A stretch of DNA of 64,000 bases, taken from Sphingomonas sp. GTDB taxonomy: Bacteria > Pseudomonadota > Alphaproteobacteria > Sphingomonadales > Sphingomonadaceae. The stretch spans positions 496,001 to 560,000 of the forward strand of contig NZ_JAFKLZ010000002.1 of the NCBI RefSeq assembly GCF_017304615.1, given 5' to 3'. Shown here piece by piece: positions 32,647-41,637 of this stretch; position 1 is the stretch's first letter; every line of letters begins with the position of its first letter. The position numbers were made by a program, and so were the translations under genes. Below the pieces are notes generated by a model. The model did no database searches and was not told the DNA's origin. It saw only the letters and a program-made list of their open reading frames with translations.

Positions 32647-35600
32647 TTACTTCCCGCCATTGGCGGACGCGGTATCGGCTGGCCGCGCCGCGGTGGCACT
32701 TCTTGCGGCAGACCTCGTCAACGCGACGATGCACGCGGGCAGGAATAGCAGGACCAGCGGCACCGCCGCCGTGAGCCCGAAGATGATCGCGGTCGCCAGC
32801 GGCCGCTGGAGTCCGGCGCCGCGCGAGATGCCCACCGCTAGCGGCGCCAGGGTGAGCACCGCGATCAGTGCCGACATCAGGATCGGCCGCAGGCGCTTCT
32901 CTCCCGCCTCGCGAAGCGACGTCAGATCCGCCAGCTGTCCCGGCGGCAGTTCCGCCAGGAAGAAGATGACGAGCTCGGTCACCATGCCGACGACCATCGT
33001 CAGGCCCATCAGTGCCGATATGTCGAGCTCAATGCCGGTGATCCACAGACCGCACAGCACCGCCGCCGCCGAGAGCAGGACGGTGGCGATCGCCGAGGCC
33101 GTCCAGACGATGTTCTCGAACAGGAGGGTGAGGAGAAGCGCGGTTAGGAGCAGGGCGGCGAGAAACACGACCGTGAGGTCGGCGAAGCTCTGCTGCTGCT
33201 GCGCGTAGAGTCCGCCATAGTCCACGCGCACCGAGGCGGGCAGATTCAGCCTGGCGACCGCCGCGCGCACGTCCTTCATGCCTGAGCCGAGGTCTCGCCC
33301 CTCGAGCCTCGCCGTGACCGCGATGAACGGGGCCAGATCCTCCCTCGTGATCTGTTGCTGGCCCGGCGTGACGGAGACCGTGGCGACCTGTCCGACGCGA
33401 ACGAGATGCCCGTCCGGGGCGACGAGCGGCAGCGCCGCCACATCGACCGCACGTGAGCGAAGACCCGTTGGCGCCCTGACCCGGACGGTGACGAGCTGCT
33501 CGCCGATGCGGAGCCTCGTCGCCGCCGACCCCGCGACCAGCGCCTCGACCTGGGTCGAGACGGCGTCGGGATCCAGTCCCTGCTGAAGGGCCGCCGCCGG
33601 GTCCACCTTGATGGTCAGCGCGTCGCCGGCGACGCGAAGGCCGTCGACGACTTCGACGATGCCGGTGATCTTCCCGATCGTCTCGCCGACGCGCTTGGCC
33701 GAGTCGGCGAGGACTTTGGGATCGTCCCCGAAGAGCTTCACCTCGATCGGCTGGGGCACGGCCGTCAGGTCGCCGATCAGGTCCTCCATCAGCTGCGCCG
33801 TCTCGATCTGGAGACCGGGAACCTTCGCTTCGGCCTGCTGTCGGATGTCGGCCATGACGGCGTCGATCGAGCGCCTGGAACCGCCCTTGAGGCGAATGAA
33901 GAAGTCGCCCTCGTCGGCCTCGGTCAGGCCGCCGCCGAGCTGCACGCCGGTGCGCCGCGAGTAGCTGGCGACCTCGGGCGTCGCGACGATGATCTGCTCG
34001 ACCTGTTGGAGCAGTCGGTCGGTATCGGTCAGCGCCGCGCCGGGCTGCGCCTTGTAGTCGAGGATGAAGCCACCTTCGTCCATCGCCGGCATGAATCCAG
34101 ACGGGACGTGGTTCCAGGCCGCATACCCAAGCACCGCCATGCCCAGCCCCAGCAGCGCCGCGAACAGGCGCGGCCGCGCCAGCGCGCGGTCGGTCGCCTT
34201 TCCGTTCCACCGCTCGAGCCGTTTGAGGAAGTTGCCGGCGCGATCAGCCGCCTCGACGTCCTTGTCGCGCACCCACCGCTCCGCGATCAGTGGGAGCAGG
34301 AACCGGGCGAACAGCAGCGACAGGCCGAGGGCTCCGACCATCGTGAGCGCGAGCGCCTTGAAGAATCCGCCGGTGACGCCACTCACGAACGCTAGGGGCG
34401 TAAACACCACGATCGTCGCGGCGGTCGATCCGAACAGCGGTTTCGACATCTCGCGCGCAGCTTCGGGGACCGACCCGGCTCGCTCCTGGAGCCGCCGCAT
34501 GATGTGCTCGAGCATGACCACCGCGTCGTCGACCACCAGGCCGACCGCCGCGGCCATCCCGCCCAGCGTCATCATGTTGAAGCTCATGCCGAGCGCGAAG
34601 AGGATGAGGCAGGTGGAGGCGAGCACGGCGGGCAGCATGACGCCGGTGATCAGCATGAGCCTTCCCGAGCGCAGGAACAGGAACAGCACCAGGCCCGCGA
34701 GGACGGCTCCGATCAGGATGGCGTCGCGCACGGCGTTGGCCGCCCCGGTCACGAGCTCCGACTGGTCGTAGAAGGGCGTGACGGTAACGCTGGGCGGAAG
34801 CCCCAGCGTCTTCAATCGCGCGTCCACGTCCTTGACGATGCGCACCGTGTCACCGGTGAGCGACTGTCGGATGTTGACGAGCACGGCTTCCTGCCCACCC
34901 GATGTCACCTTCGTGTAGCTCGGCTCGACGGACGGTTGGATCGTGGCGATCTGGCCGAGAGTGACCAGGCCGGCACCGCCCGTGGTTCCGCCCTTCACCG
35001 GCGTCGCCGCGAGATCGGCGATGGACGCGAGCCGGTTCTCGCTCAGGACGAGGTAGAGGCGGTGGCGGTCCTCGAGCTTGCCGACGCCCTTGACTGCGTT
35101 GCTCTTGCCGAGCGACGTGGCGATCGCATCCAGCGAGAGTCCGAGCGCCTGCGCCTTGCCGGGATCGACATCGACCGCCAGCTCGCGGGGTGCCCCGCCG
35201 AGGATGTCCACGCCGGCGACGCTCTGGACCGCCGTCAGCGCCGGCCGCACCTGCAGCTCCGCGATCTGACGCAGCGCGTTTTGGTCTAGCGTCTTCGAGG
35301 TGAGCGCGACGCCGATGACCGGGAAGATGGTCGGATCCGACCGCCTGACCTCGAACTTGGTGCCCGGCGGAAGATTGGGCAGCGTGGTCGCGAGCGCCGT
35401 CTGCGTCGCGAGGGTCGCCGCCACCATGTCCTGGGTCCATGGGAAGTCGACCGCCACCTCTGCCGAGCCGCGACTGGTCGTCGAGCGCACGCGCGTGACG
35501 CCCGGGACGGCGCGGAGCGCGATCTCGATCGGCCGGGTGATCTCGGCGGCCATCTGCTGAGCATCGCGGTCGCCCGCGTCCACCGCGACCACGACGCGCG

Positions 35601-35721
35601 GGAAGTCGATGTGCGGGAAGAGGCTGACCGGCATCCGCGTCGCGGCGAACACGCCGCCGACGATGACGAGGACGGCAGCCAGCCAGAGGGCGCGGGCGTG
35701 CCGCTGGAGCGCGTCTTTCAT
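32647..35721 (-). CDS. RND efflux permease (proton-driven, HAE1/MdtB-like)
   Basis: This 1024-residue inner-membrane pump shows the RND layout: PFPxIxFPR-like SLFPHIDFPRVVVAV after TM1, TM4 with GMAAAVGLVVDDAVVMLEHI (the Asp-Asp pair that carries protons), and a second half with FMPAMDEGGFILDYKA. It lacks the CusA-type methionine triad, so it is not a copper pump; it most resembles pumps for drugs, dyes or organic acids. Its start overlaps the adaptor stop by 4 bases. It is the last gene of a six-gene operon that includes its own two-component system. Confidence 0.9.
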   Translation of the reverse strand: MKDALQRHARALWLAAVLVIVGGVFAATRMPVSLFPHIDFPRVVVAVDAGDRDAQQMAAEITRPIEIALRAVPGVTRVRSTTSRGSAEVAVDFPWTQDMVAATLATQTALATTLPNLPPGTKFEVRRSDPTIFPVIGVALTSKTLDQNALRQIAELQVRPALTAVQSVAGVDILGGAPRELAVDVDPGKAQALGLSLDAIATSLGKSNAVKGVGKLEDRHRLYLVLSENRLASIADLAATPVKGGTTGGAGLVTLGQIATIQPSVEPSYTKVTSGGQEAVLVNIRQSLTGDTVRIVKDVDARLKTLGLPPSVTVTPFYDQSELVTGAANAVRDAILIGAVLAGLVLFLFLRSGRLMLITGVMLPAVLASTCLILFALGMSFNMMTLGGMAAAVGLVVDDAVVMLEHIMRRLQERAGSVPEAAREMSKPLFGSTAATIVVFTPLAFVSGVTGGFFKALALTMVGALGLSLLFARFLLPLIAERWVRDKDVEAADRAGNFLKRLERWNGKATDRALARPRLFAALLGLGMAVLGYAAWNHVPSGFMPAMDEGGFILDYKAQPGAALTDTDRLLQQVEQIIVATPEVASYSRRTGVQLGGGLTEADEGDFFIRLKGGSRRSIDAVMADIRQQAEAKVPGLQIETAQLMEDLIGDLTAVPQPIEVKLFGDDPKVLADSAKRVGETIGKITGIVEVVDGLRVAGDALTIKVDPAAALQQGLDPDAVSTQVEALVAGSAATRLRIGEQLVTVRVRAPTGLRSRAVDVAALPLVAPDGHLVRVGQVATVSVTPGQQQITREDLAPFIAVTARLEGRDLGSGMKDVRAAVARLNLPASVRVDYGGLYAQQQQSFADLTVVFLAALLLTALLLTLLFENIVWTASAIATVLLSAAAVLCGLWITGIELDISALMGLTMVVGMVTELVIFFLAELPPGQLADLTSLREAGEKRLRPILMSALIAVLTLAPLAVGISRGAGLQRPLATAIIFGLTAAVPLVLLFLPACIVALTRSAARSATAARPADTASANGGK

Positions 35722-36749
35722 CGCGTCCGCACCTTCATCCCGTCCTCGAGGGCTGTTCCCCCCTCCACGACGACGCGGTCGCCCGCCCGCAAGCCCTGCG
35801 TGATCGTGACGCGGTCGCCGCTGGACGGCGCCACGGTGACATTGCGCCGGTGCGCGACCCCTCCCGCCACCGCGAACACGTATGGCTGTCCGGCATCGTC
35901 CAGCAGCGCGGCGTAGGGGACGGAGATGCCCGCCGAGGTGTCGGGGAGCTCGACCGTCGCCGTGAGAGCCTCACCCGCGACGATGCCGCTGCCTGCGGGC
36001 AGCCGGGCGTAGAGCGATGCCAGCCTGGTTTGCGCGTCGACCGCGACGCTGACCGATTCGACAAGCGCGTCGATCGGCGGCCGGCTTCCCACGCCGGCGA
36101 TGTGCAGGCGCATCCCGGGCCGAACCGAGCGCGCACCGTCGGGGTCAATGCCGAACTTCACCCGCACGTCACCTGTCCTGGTGACGGAGGCGACTGCGGC
36201 TCCCGGCTGGAGAAGGTCCCCGATGACGACCGGGACCGCGTCCACGATGCCCGCGGCGGGTGCCCGAAGGGTGAGACCGCCGGTGCGGTCGGAGAAGCTC
36301 GCCTTCAGGGCGTTCGCGGAAGCCGCAGCCGCGCGCGCGGCTTCGACATCGGCGTCGCTGGACAGCCCATCGCTTCTAAGCCGGAGGGCACGCGCGAGCG
36401 CCTTGTCCGCCGCCGCGGCGTCACTGGCGGCCTTCGCCGCGTCGGCGCGGGTGACAGCCGAGGGCGCCAGGCGGACAACCGTCTGGCCCGCACGGACCGC
36501 CGTGCCCGGCGGCGCGTCGATCGCGACTACCTTCGACTCTGCCGGCGCCGCCAGGGACATCTTGCCGGCGGGGCCCGGCTCGGCGGCGCCGTAGACCGTG
36601 AGCTGCCGCGGAGCCGCCCCCTGCGTGGCGGGCGCTAGCTTGACGAGGGCCACGGGCTGCGCGGCGGTGTCGCCCGCGTCGCCGGATCCCGAGCAGGCGC
36701 CCAGCAGCAGCAGAGGGGCGAGAATAGACCATCGGTTCATTGCGTCCAT
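35718..36749 (-). CDS. RND periplasmic adaptor, lipoprotein type
   Basis: The 343-residue adaptor starts MDAMNRWSILAPLLLLGAC, with a lipobox LGAC near residue 19, so it is anchored by lipid rather than a helix. It has the barrel-sandwich domain (AAPAESKVVAIDAPPGTAVRAG-like), a short helical hairpin (DADVEAARAAAASANALK) and a barrel domain VKFGIDPDGARSVRPG. AGGGAAGC-type (AAGGGAAGC) sequence lies just before the ATG. It overlaps the outer-membrane factor stop by 13 bases and the pump start by 4. It links the inner and outer membrane parts. Confidence 0.88.
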   Translation of the reverse strand: MDAMNRWSILAPLLLLGACSGSGDAGDTAAQPVALVKLAPATQGAAPRQLTVYGAAEPGPAGKMSLAAPAESKVVAIDAPPGTAVRAGQTVVRLAPSAVTRADAAKAASDAAAADKALARALRLRSDGLSSDADVEAARAAAASANALKASFSDRTGGLTLRAPAAGIVDAVPVVIGDLLQPGAAVASVTRTGDVRVKFGIDPDGARSVRPGMRLHIAGVGSRPPIDALVESVSVAVDAQTRLASLYARLPAGSGIVAGEALTATVELPDTSAGISVPYAALLDDAGQPYVFAVAGGVAHRRNVTVAPSSGDRVTITQGLRAGDRVVVEGGTALEDGMKVRTR

Positions 36750-38077
36750 GCTTCCCTTGGCGTTCCGGTTAGTAGCTCGAGCGCGATCATCTGCTCGGCG
36801 ATCGCCTGCTCGCTCTGGGCGAGCAGTATCTGCTTGTCGCGGAGCACCTGCTCGGCGGACTCCGCGGTGGCGGCGGCCAGGTCACCCCGCCGGGCGGCCC
36901 GGCGGCTGGCGTCCGCGTAGCGCTGCGCCGACGGCAGATCCCGCAGTGCCGAGTTCCGCTGGCGCCGCGCTAGCTCGATTCCCGCGACTGCTGCTGCGAT
37001 ATCCGACCGCGTCTGGAACAGGCGCGCTTCGTATTCGGCCTTGAGCGCCTCGCGCGTCGCCTTCTCCACCGCGATGCCGCCACGGTTCCGGTTCCACAGC
37101 GGCAGCGTGAAGTCGATCGACGGACCCACGATAAGGTTGCCTGCGGTGTCTCGATTGGAGGTCAACGTGAGATTCAGCGTCGGGAACTGATCCAGGATCG
37201 CCTTGCGAAGCGCTGCCTCCTGCGACTGGTAGCCCGCCAGCAGCGCCGCGATGTCGTAACGGTTGACGCGGGCGAGAGCGAACAGACGATCGCCGTCGAG
37301 CGGCGTGTCGACCGTGATGGGCGGGGCGAGCGCGAGCGGATACGTCGGCGGAAGGCCGAGGAGGCGGCTGAGCGCGAAGCGCGCCGTGCCGAGGTCGGTT
37401 TCCGCGGTCCTCGCCTTGGACTCCGCGTCGGCCAGCGCGGTGGCCGCCGCCTGGACCTGTCCGCCCGCGATGTCACCGCGACCGGCGGCACGCAGCGTGC
37501 GGTCGAGCAGCGATCGAGCGCTGTCGCGCGTCGCGTTCGCCAGCGCCACGTTCGGCCCCAGCAGCACGGTCCGCGCGGCCTGCAGACGGGCCTGCCCCGC
37601 GGCCTGCCATTCGTTCCAGGCCAGATCGAGCCGGACCTGCGCGGCAGCCGACCGCGCCTGCGCGATGCGGGCGCCCCTGGTCCTGAGTGAATTGATGTCG
37701 AGACCCAGCGCGCTCAGCAGGTCGAGCATCGTGTCGGGACCGCTCAGGACCTTGCTGACGCCGAGGTTGAGCGTGGGATCCGGCATCAGCCGGGCCGCGA
37801 ACACCTGCGCCTCCGAGACGCCGGCCCGTGTGCGGAGCGCCTTGAGGTCGGGGTTCGCGATCACCGCCAGGATCGCCACGGCGTTGGCGTCCAGTGGACG
37901 GCTGAGATCGATCGCTACCGGCGTGAGGTAGGGGCGGTCGATCTCCGACGATGCGCGCGACAGCGCAGCCGCGTCGGGTCCGGCCAGCAGGCCGGGACTG
38001 CTCGACAGCGGTGCCGGCGCGTAGCTCTGGCAAGCGGACAGCAGCAGCGCCGCCGCGACGGTGACATGTCTCTTCAT
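36737..38077 (-). CDS. TolC-family outer-membrane factor, lipoprotein type
   Basis: The ATG at 38075-38077 overlaps the kinase stop (ATGA). The 446-residue product starts MKRHVTVAAALLLSAC with a lipobox LLSACQS, so it is a lipidated outer-membrane channel like OprM. Two OEP repeats are visible, and conserved stretches include LKALRTRAGVSEAQVFAARL, LNLTLTSNRDTAGNLIVG and IDFTLPLWNRNRGG. It is the exit duct of this RND system. An internal helix-rich C terminus includes EQAIAEQMIALELLTG. Confidence 0.88.
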   Translation of the reverse strand: MKRHVTVAAALLLSACQSYAPAPLSSSPGLLAGPDAAALSRASSEIDRPYLTPVAIDLSRPLDANAVAILAVIANPDLKALRTRAGVSEAQVFAARLMPDPTLNLGVSKVLSGPDTMLDLLSALGLDINSLRTRGARIAQARSAAAQVRLDLAWNEWQAAGQARLQAARTVLLGPNVALANATRDSARSLLDRTLRAAGRGDIAGGQVQAAATALADAESKARTAETDLGTARFALSRLLGLPPTYPLALAPPITVDTPLDGDRLFALARVNRYDIAALLAGYQSQEAALRKAILDQFPTLNLTLTSNRDTAGNLIVGPSIDFTLPLWNRNRGGIAVEKATREALKAEYEARLFQTRSDIAAAVAGIELARRQRNSALRDLPSAQRYADASRRAARRGDLAAATAESAEQVLRDKQILLAQSEQAIAEQMIALELLTGTPREAWTQ

Positions 38078-39393
38078 TGCAATCTCGGCAGCTCGATGGT
38101 CACGCATAGGCCCGGAGCGGAGTCGCCGATCCGCACCTCGCCGCCGTGCGATCGCGCGACGGCACCGACGAGGCTCAGTCCTAGCCCGTTTCCCGGCGTC
38201 GACCGGCTCGCTTCGCCTCGGAAGAAGCGTCGCAGGATCTTGGCTCGGTCCTCCGCGGGCACGCCCGGCCCGTCGTCACTGACCGAAAGCAGCACATTGG
38301 TCTGGTCGGCGTAGAGCCTTAGGTCGACCGCTGTGCCCGATGGGGTGTGGATGCGGGCGTTGTCGAGAAGGTTGGCGATGGCCTGGGCGAGCAGCTCTCG
38401 GTCGCCGAGCACCCGAACGTTGGGACTGATGATCCATTCGAGCGACCTGCCGCTGTCGGCCATGGCCGGCAGGAATGTCTCCGCGACGTCTTCCGTGAGC
38501 AGCGATAGGTCGACCGGCTGGAACTGCCGTTCGATGCCCCCGCCCTCGACCTCCGCGATGCGCAGGATCGATGCGAACAGGCGCATCAGCTCGTCTCCCA
38601 GTTCGATCGACTTCTGCGCCGCGCCATCGACGTGTCCCACTAGCTCGAGCTGCCCGCGTAGTCGTAGCAGCGGCGTCCTGAGATCGTGCGCGACATCGCT
38701 GGAGACCTGCCGCAGGTTCTCCATCAGGCCGGCGATGCGGTCCAGCATGGCGTTGAGTGCCGACGCCACCGAATCGAACTCGTCGCCGTTGCCGCCGACC
38801 GGCATCCGCTGCGCCAGGTCGCCGGCCATGATGTCGTTCGCGGTTGCGGTGATAGCGTCCAGTCTCCGGCGAAGGTAGCGGCCGAGGAGCAGCGCCCCAA
38901 CTAGCCCGATTGCCAGCATCGCCACGAAGACCGCCCCGAAGAGCGTGAGGATCGTCGCGTCGATCGCCTCGACCGACTCGGAATCGACCGCGACCACCAG
39001 CCTTGTCCCGTCCGCTAGCACCCTGGTGTCGGCGCGCGCGACGTCGGGGCCTTCCTTGGGGTCGTTGAACATGATCATGCTGAACCCGGGCGCCGGCATC
39101 GCGGTGTCTAGCGTGCCGGCCACCCGGCTCCCGCCTGGATCGAACAGGGCATACATGAATCCGCCGGTCGCTCTGGTGCCCCTGCGCTCTGCGAGCTCGC
39201 TTCGCAGTTCCGGTCCGCCGCCTTCGCGCAGGAGGTCGGCGACCTCGGCCGATATCGCCTGGTCGCGCTGCTGGCGGAACTCCGCGTCCGCGGCGAAGTA
39301 GACGGCGACGCCCAGCAGCAGCACCGCGCCTATGAAGGCGCATGCGTAGGTGAAGGCGATGCGGTAGGCGGCGCTCGACCGCAGACTACCCAT
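38074..39393 (-). CDS. Sensor histidine kinase (two-component)
   Basis: The 439-residue kinase has a first membrane helix (IAFTYACAFIGAVLLLGVAV), a periplasmic domain of about 130 residues, a second helix (LFGAVFVAMLAIGLVGALLL), HAMP linker (TANDIMAGDLAQRMP), the H box VAHDLRTPLLRLRGQLE and a catalytic domain with N box IANLLDNARIHTPSG, G1 LSVSDDGPGVP and G2 PGNGLGLSLVGAV. It overlaps the regulator by 8 bases and the outer-membrane factor by 4. It very likely controls the RND operon. Confidence 0.92.
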   Translation of the reverse strand: MGSLRSSAAYRIAFTYACAFIGAVLLLGVAVYFAADAEFRQQRDQAISAEVADLLREGGGPELRSELAERRGTRATGGFMYALFDPGGSRVAGTLDTAMPAPGFSMIMFNDPKEGPDVARADTRVLADGTRLVVAVDSESVEAIDATILTLFGAVFVAMLAIGLVGALLLGRYLRRRLDAITATANDIMAGDLAQRMPVGGNGDEFDSVASALNAMLDRIAGLMENLRQVSSDVAHDLRTPLLRLRGQLELVGHVDGAAQKSIELGDELMRLFASILRIAEVEGGGIERQFQPVDLSLLTEDVAETFLPAMADSGRSLEWIISPNVRVLGDRELLAQAIANLLDNARIHTPSGTAVDLRLYADQTNVLLSVSDDGPGVPAEDRAKILRRFFRGEASRSTPGNGLGLSLVGAVARSHGGEVRIGDSAPGLCVTIELPRLQ

Positions 39394-40063
39394 CCGCGCG
39401 CATCCGGTAGCCCGCGCCGCGCACCGTCTCGATCGGGTCGTCCAGCGATCCGACGCGCAGCTTCGATCGCAGCCTGCTGAGGTGCGTCTCGACGATGTTG
39501 GTCTGGGGGTCGAAATGGAAGCCCCAGACGTTCTCGAGGAACATCGTTCGCGTCACCACGCGGCCGGCGTTGCGCATCAGCTGGTCGAGGAGCGCGAACT
39601 CCCGCGGCTGGAGGTGGACCACGTGGCCTGCGCGCGTGACCTCGCGGCGCAGCAGGTCGATCGCGATGTCGCCCACCTCGATCCGGGTGGGGACGTCGGA
39701 GATGGGCGGTCGGCGCATGAGCGCGTTGAGCCGCGCCACCAGTTCGGCGAGCGCGAACGGCTTGACGAGATAGTCGTCGGCACCGGCGTCGAGGCCGTCC
39801 ACGCGGTCGGCGATGCCTCCCTTGGCGGTCAGCACCATGACGGGCGTGCGCACCCCGACGCTGCGCAGGCGGCGGAGCACGTCGAGACCGTCGGCGCCGG
39901 GCATCATCCGGTCGAGAACGATGGCGTCGAAGGTCTCGGTGGTGCCGAGATGCAGCGCGTCCTCCCCATTGCCGACATGCGTGACGACATGACCGAGCTC
40001 GATCAGGCCGCGTTCGATGAACGCGGCTGCCTCGGCATCGTCTTCGGCGAGGAGCACGCGCAA
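39386..40063 (-). CDS. OmpR/PhoB-family response regulator
   Basis: The 225-residue regulator has a receiver domain with Asp in FDAIVLDRMMPGADG (near residue 51), Thr in VMVLTAKGGIADRV and Lys in YLVKPFALAELVAR, then a winged-helix output domain (LQPREFALLDQLMRNAGRVV, THLSRLRSKLRVGSL). It lies between the PepSY gene and the kinase, with 3 bases and an 8-base overlap. It is the regulator of the following efflux genes. Confidence 0.93.
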   Translation of the reverse strand: MRVLLAEDDAEAAAFIERGLIELGHVVTHVGNGEDALHLGTTETFDAIVLDRMMPGADGLDVLRRLRSVGVRTPVMVLTAKGGIADRVDGLDAGADDYLVKPFALAELVARLNALMRRPPISDVPTRIEVGDIAIDLLRREVTRAGHVVHLQPREFALLDQLMRNAGRVVTRTMFLENVWGFHFDPQTNIVETHLSRLRSKLRVGSLDDPIETVRGAGYRMRADG

Positions 40064-40066
40064 CGT

Positions 40067-40357
40067 TCAGTCCTTCCCGCCGGGGGCTTCGAACGAATCC
40101 TCGACGATCTTGCCGTTCATCGCGTTGACGCCGATCTCGTGGATCCGCTTGCCCTGCGCGATGTCGAACGAATAGCGCCAGCCGCCCTTCTCGAACTCGT
40201 ATTCGGCGTCCTTTATGCGGCCGGGTGCGCGCTTCAGCGCGATCGCACGCGCCGATGCCATCGACAGCTTGGGCTTCGGAGCCTTGCCGGCGGCGACCGC
40301 GGCGCCACCCGACAGCGCCAATGCGGCGCCGGCGGTGGCCAAGAGAAGGGCCTTCAT
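40067..40357 (-). CDS. PepSY-domain periplasmic protein
   Basis: The 96-residue product has a signal peptide (MKALLLATAGAALALSGGAAVAA) followed by one PepSY repeat (SMASARAIALKRAPGRIKDA, then WRYSFDIAQGKRIHEIGVNA and NGKIVEDS). Single-PepSY exported proteins often precede OmpR-type two-component genes and probably inhibit or modulate the sensor in the periplasm. It is the first gene of the minus-strand operon. Confidence 0.88.
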   Translation of the reverse strand: MKALLLATAGAALALSGGAAVAAGKAPKPKLSMASARAIALKRAPGRIKDAEYEFEKGGWRYSFDIAQGKRIHEIGVNAMNGKIVEDSFEAPGGKD

Positions 40358-40667
40358 CGTTCGAACTCCTTGACTGGCGGTCCAGATCGACCGCGCCGCC
40401 TCGATGGCACACCATAGATTGGCTCACGGTTGAGCGTCACTTTAGATTTCCCAATGTTCATTAACGGAATCGATGACGATCATCCGCGCCACCCTCGCGC
40501 CTTCTTGGAGCGCACTCGGTCGGCGCGTCGCGGCCGCCCCTCGGCGCCACTGCGGTTGCGTCAACCGGCGGCGTCACAGCGTCGACGTCGGCAGCCCGTT
40601 CACGGGATGCCCGGCACCTGTCCACGACCAGCGCTGCTGGCGGGCTGTTTTGGAGGCGCGTGTTGTG
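40358..40667. other. Divergent promoter region
   Basis: About 310 bases between pepSY (minus) and mlaA (plus). One of three exact TTCCCAATG 9-mers lies here at 40448-40456. No gene is called; a longer mlaA frame from 40473 adds an Arg-rich head that looks untranslated. Confidence 0.4.
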
Positions 40668-41633
40668 ATGATTCCGGTATTGGCGGCCGCGATGTTGTTG
40701 GCCGGCGGCGATCTCGCGGAGCGGCAGGGTCGAGGGGAGACCTTCTTCTCGTCGGCCGACCAGCAGGCGACCGGCGTCCAGCCTGTCCCGCCGGGTCCCG
40801 CCTCGATGCCTGTCAGTTCGCTTCCCGGCGCGGCACCTCCCGCCGCAACCGAGTCCAGACCGGCGCCCACCGCGGATCAATCGGCCTCGAGCCAAGACGA
40901 CATCATCGTGACCGGGCGTCTCCACGGCCCCGACGACCCGCTCAGGGGCGTCAACGCCCAGACGTTTGCCGCGACCCAGGCCATCGACAAGGCGGTCGTG
41001 GGACCTGTCGCGATCGCCTATGAGCGGAACGTGCCGGACCCGATCCGCAGCGGCATCCGCAACTTTTTCAACAACCTCCACGAGCCCGTGGTCTTCTTCA
41101 ACTATATGCTGCAGCTGAAGCCCGGCAAGGCCGCCGAGACCGCGGGGCGCTTTCTCATCAACAGCACGATCGGTGGCGCCGGACTCGTCGACATGGCGAA
41201 GCGCAAGCCCTTCCGGCTTCCGCGCCGCAAGAACAGCTTCTCCGACACGCTGGGCTTCTACGGGGTGAGGCCGGGCCCGTTCTTCTTCCTGCCGCTGATC
41301 GGTCCCACGACGCTCCGCGACCTGATCGGTGGAACCGTCGATCGCCTCGCCGTCCCCTTCTATCTCGGCAGCCCGTTCAACAAGCCGGCGTTCAACGCGG
41401 TCACCGGGACGTTGCGCCTGCTCGACCGCCGCGCCGAGTTCGACGAGCAGCTTGGCAAGATCAGGGCATCCAACGATCCCTACGCGGCGTCGCGCGACTT
41501 CTATCTGCACCGGCGGCAGGCCGAGATCGACAATCTCCACGGGCGACGCAAGGCCGCTCGCCCCGCGGCCGGCGGCGGCGGGGCCGTGGCGCCCGATCCT
41601 TCGGCCGCGCCCACGGGTGCGCCGCCGAAGTGA
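40668..41633 (+). CDS. mlaA: MlaA/VacJ-family phospholipid-transport protein
   Basis: Starting at the ATG at 40668, the 321-residue product begins with a hydrophobic segment MIPVLAAAMLLAGG but has no lipobox Cys, unlike the usual lipoprotein MlaA. The MlaA core is clear: DPIRSGIRNFFNNLHEPVVF, LINSTIGGAGLVDMAKRK, FSDTLGFYGVRPGPFFFLPL and GPTTLRDLIGGTVDR. The Mla system removes misplaced phospholipids from the outer leaflet of the outer membrane. No mlaB-F genes are nearby. A proline/alanine-rich linker precedes the domain and the end is basic. Confidence 0.85.
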   Translation: MIPVLAAAMLLAGGDLAERQGRGETFFSSADQQATGVQPVPPGPASMPVSSLPGAAPPAATESRPAPTADQSASSQDDIIVTGRLHGPDDPLRGVNAQTFAATQAIDKAVVGPVAIAYERNVPDPIRSGIRNFFNNLHEPVVFFNYMLQLKPGKAAETAGRFLINSTIGGAGLVDMAKRKPFRLPRRKNSFSDTLGFYGVRPGPFFFLPLIGPTTLRDLIGGTVDRLAVPFYLGSPFNKPAFNAVTGTLRLLDRRAEFDEQLGKIRASNDPYAASRDFYLHRRQAEIDNLHGRRKAARPAAGGGGAVAPDPSAAPTGAPPK

Positions 41634-41637
41634 GGTC

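Noticed and set aside
34504-35289. Plus-strand frame opposite the second RND pump
   Set aside because: Shadow; the pump motifs are intact on the minus strand.
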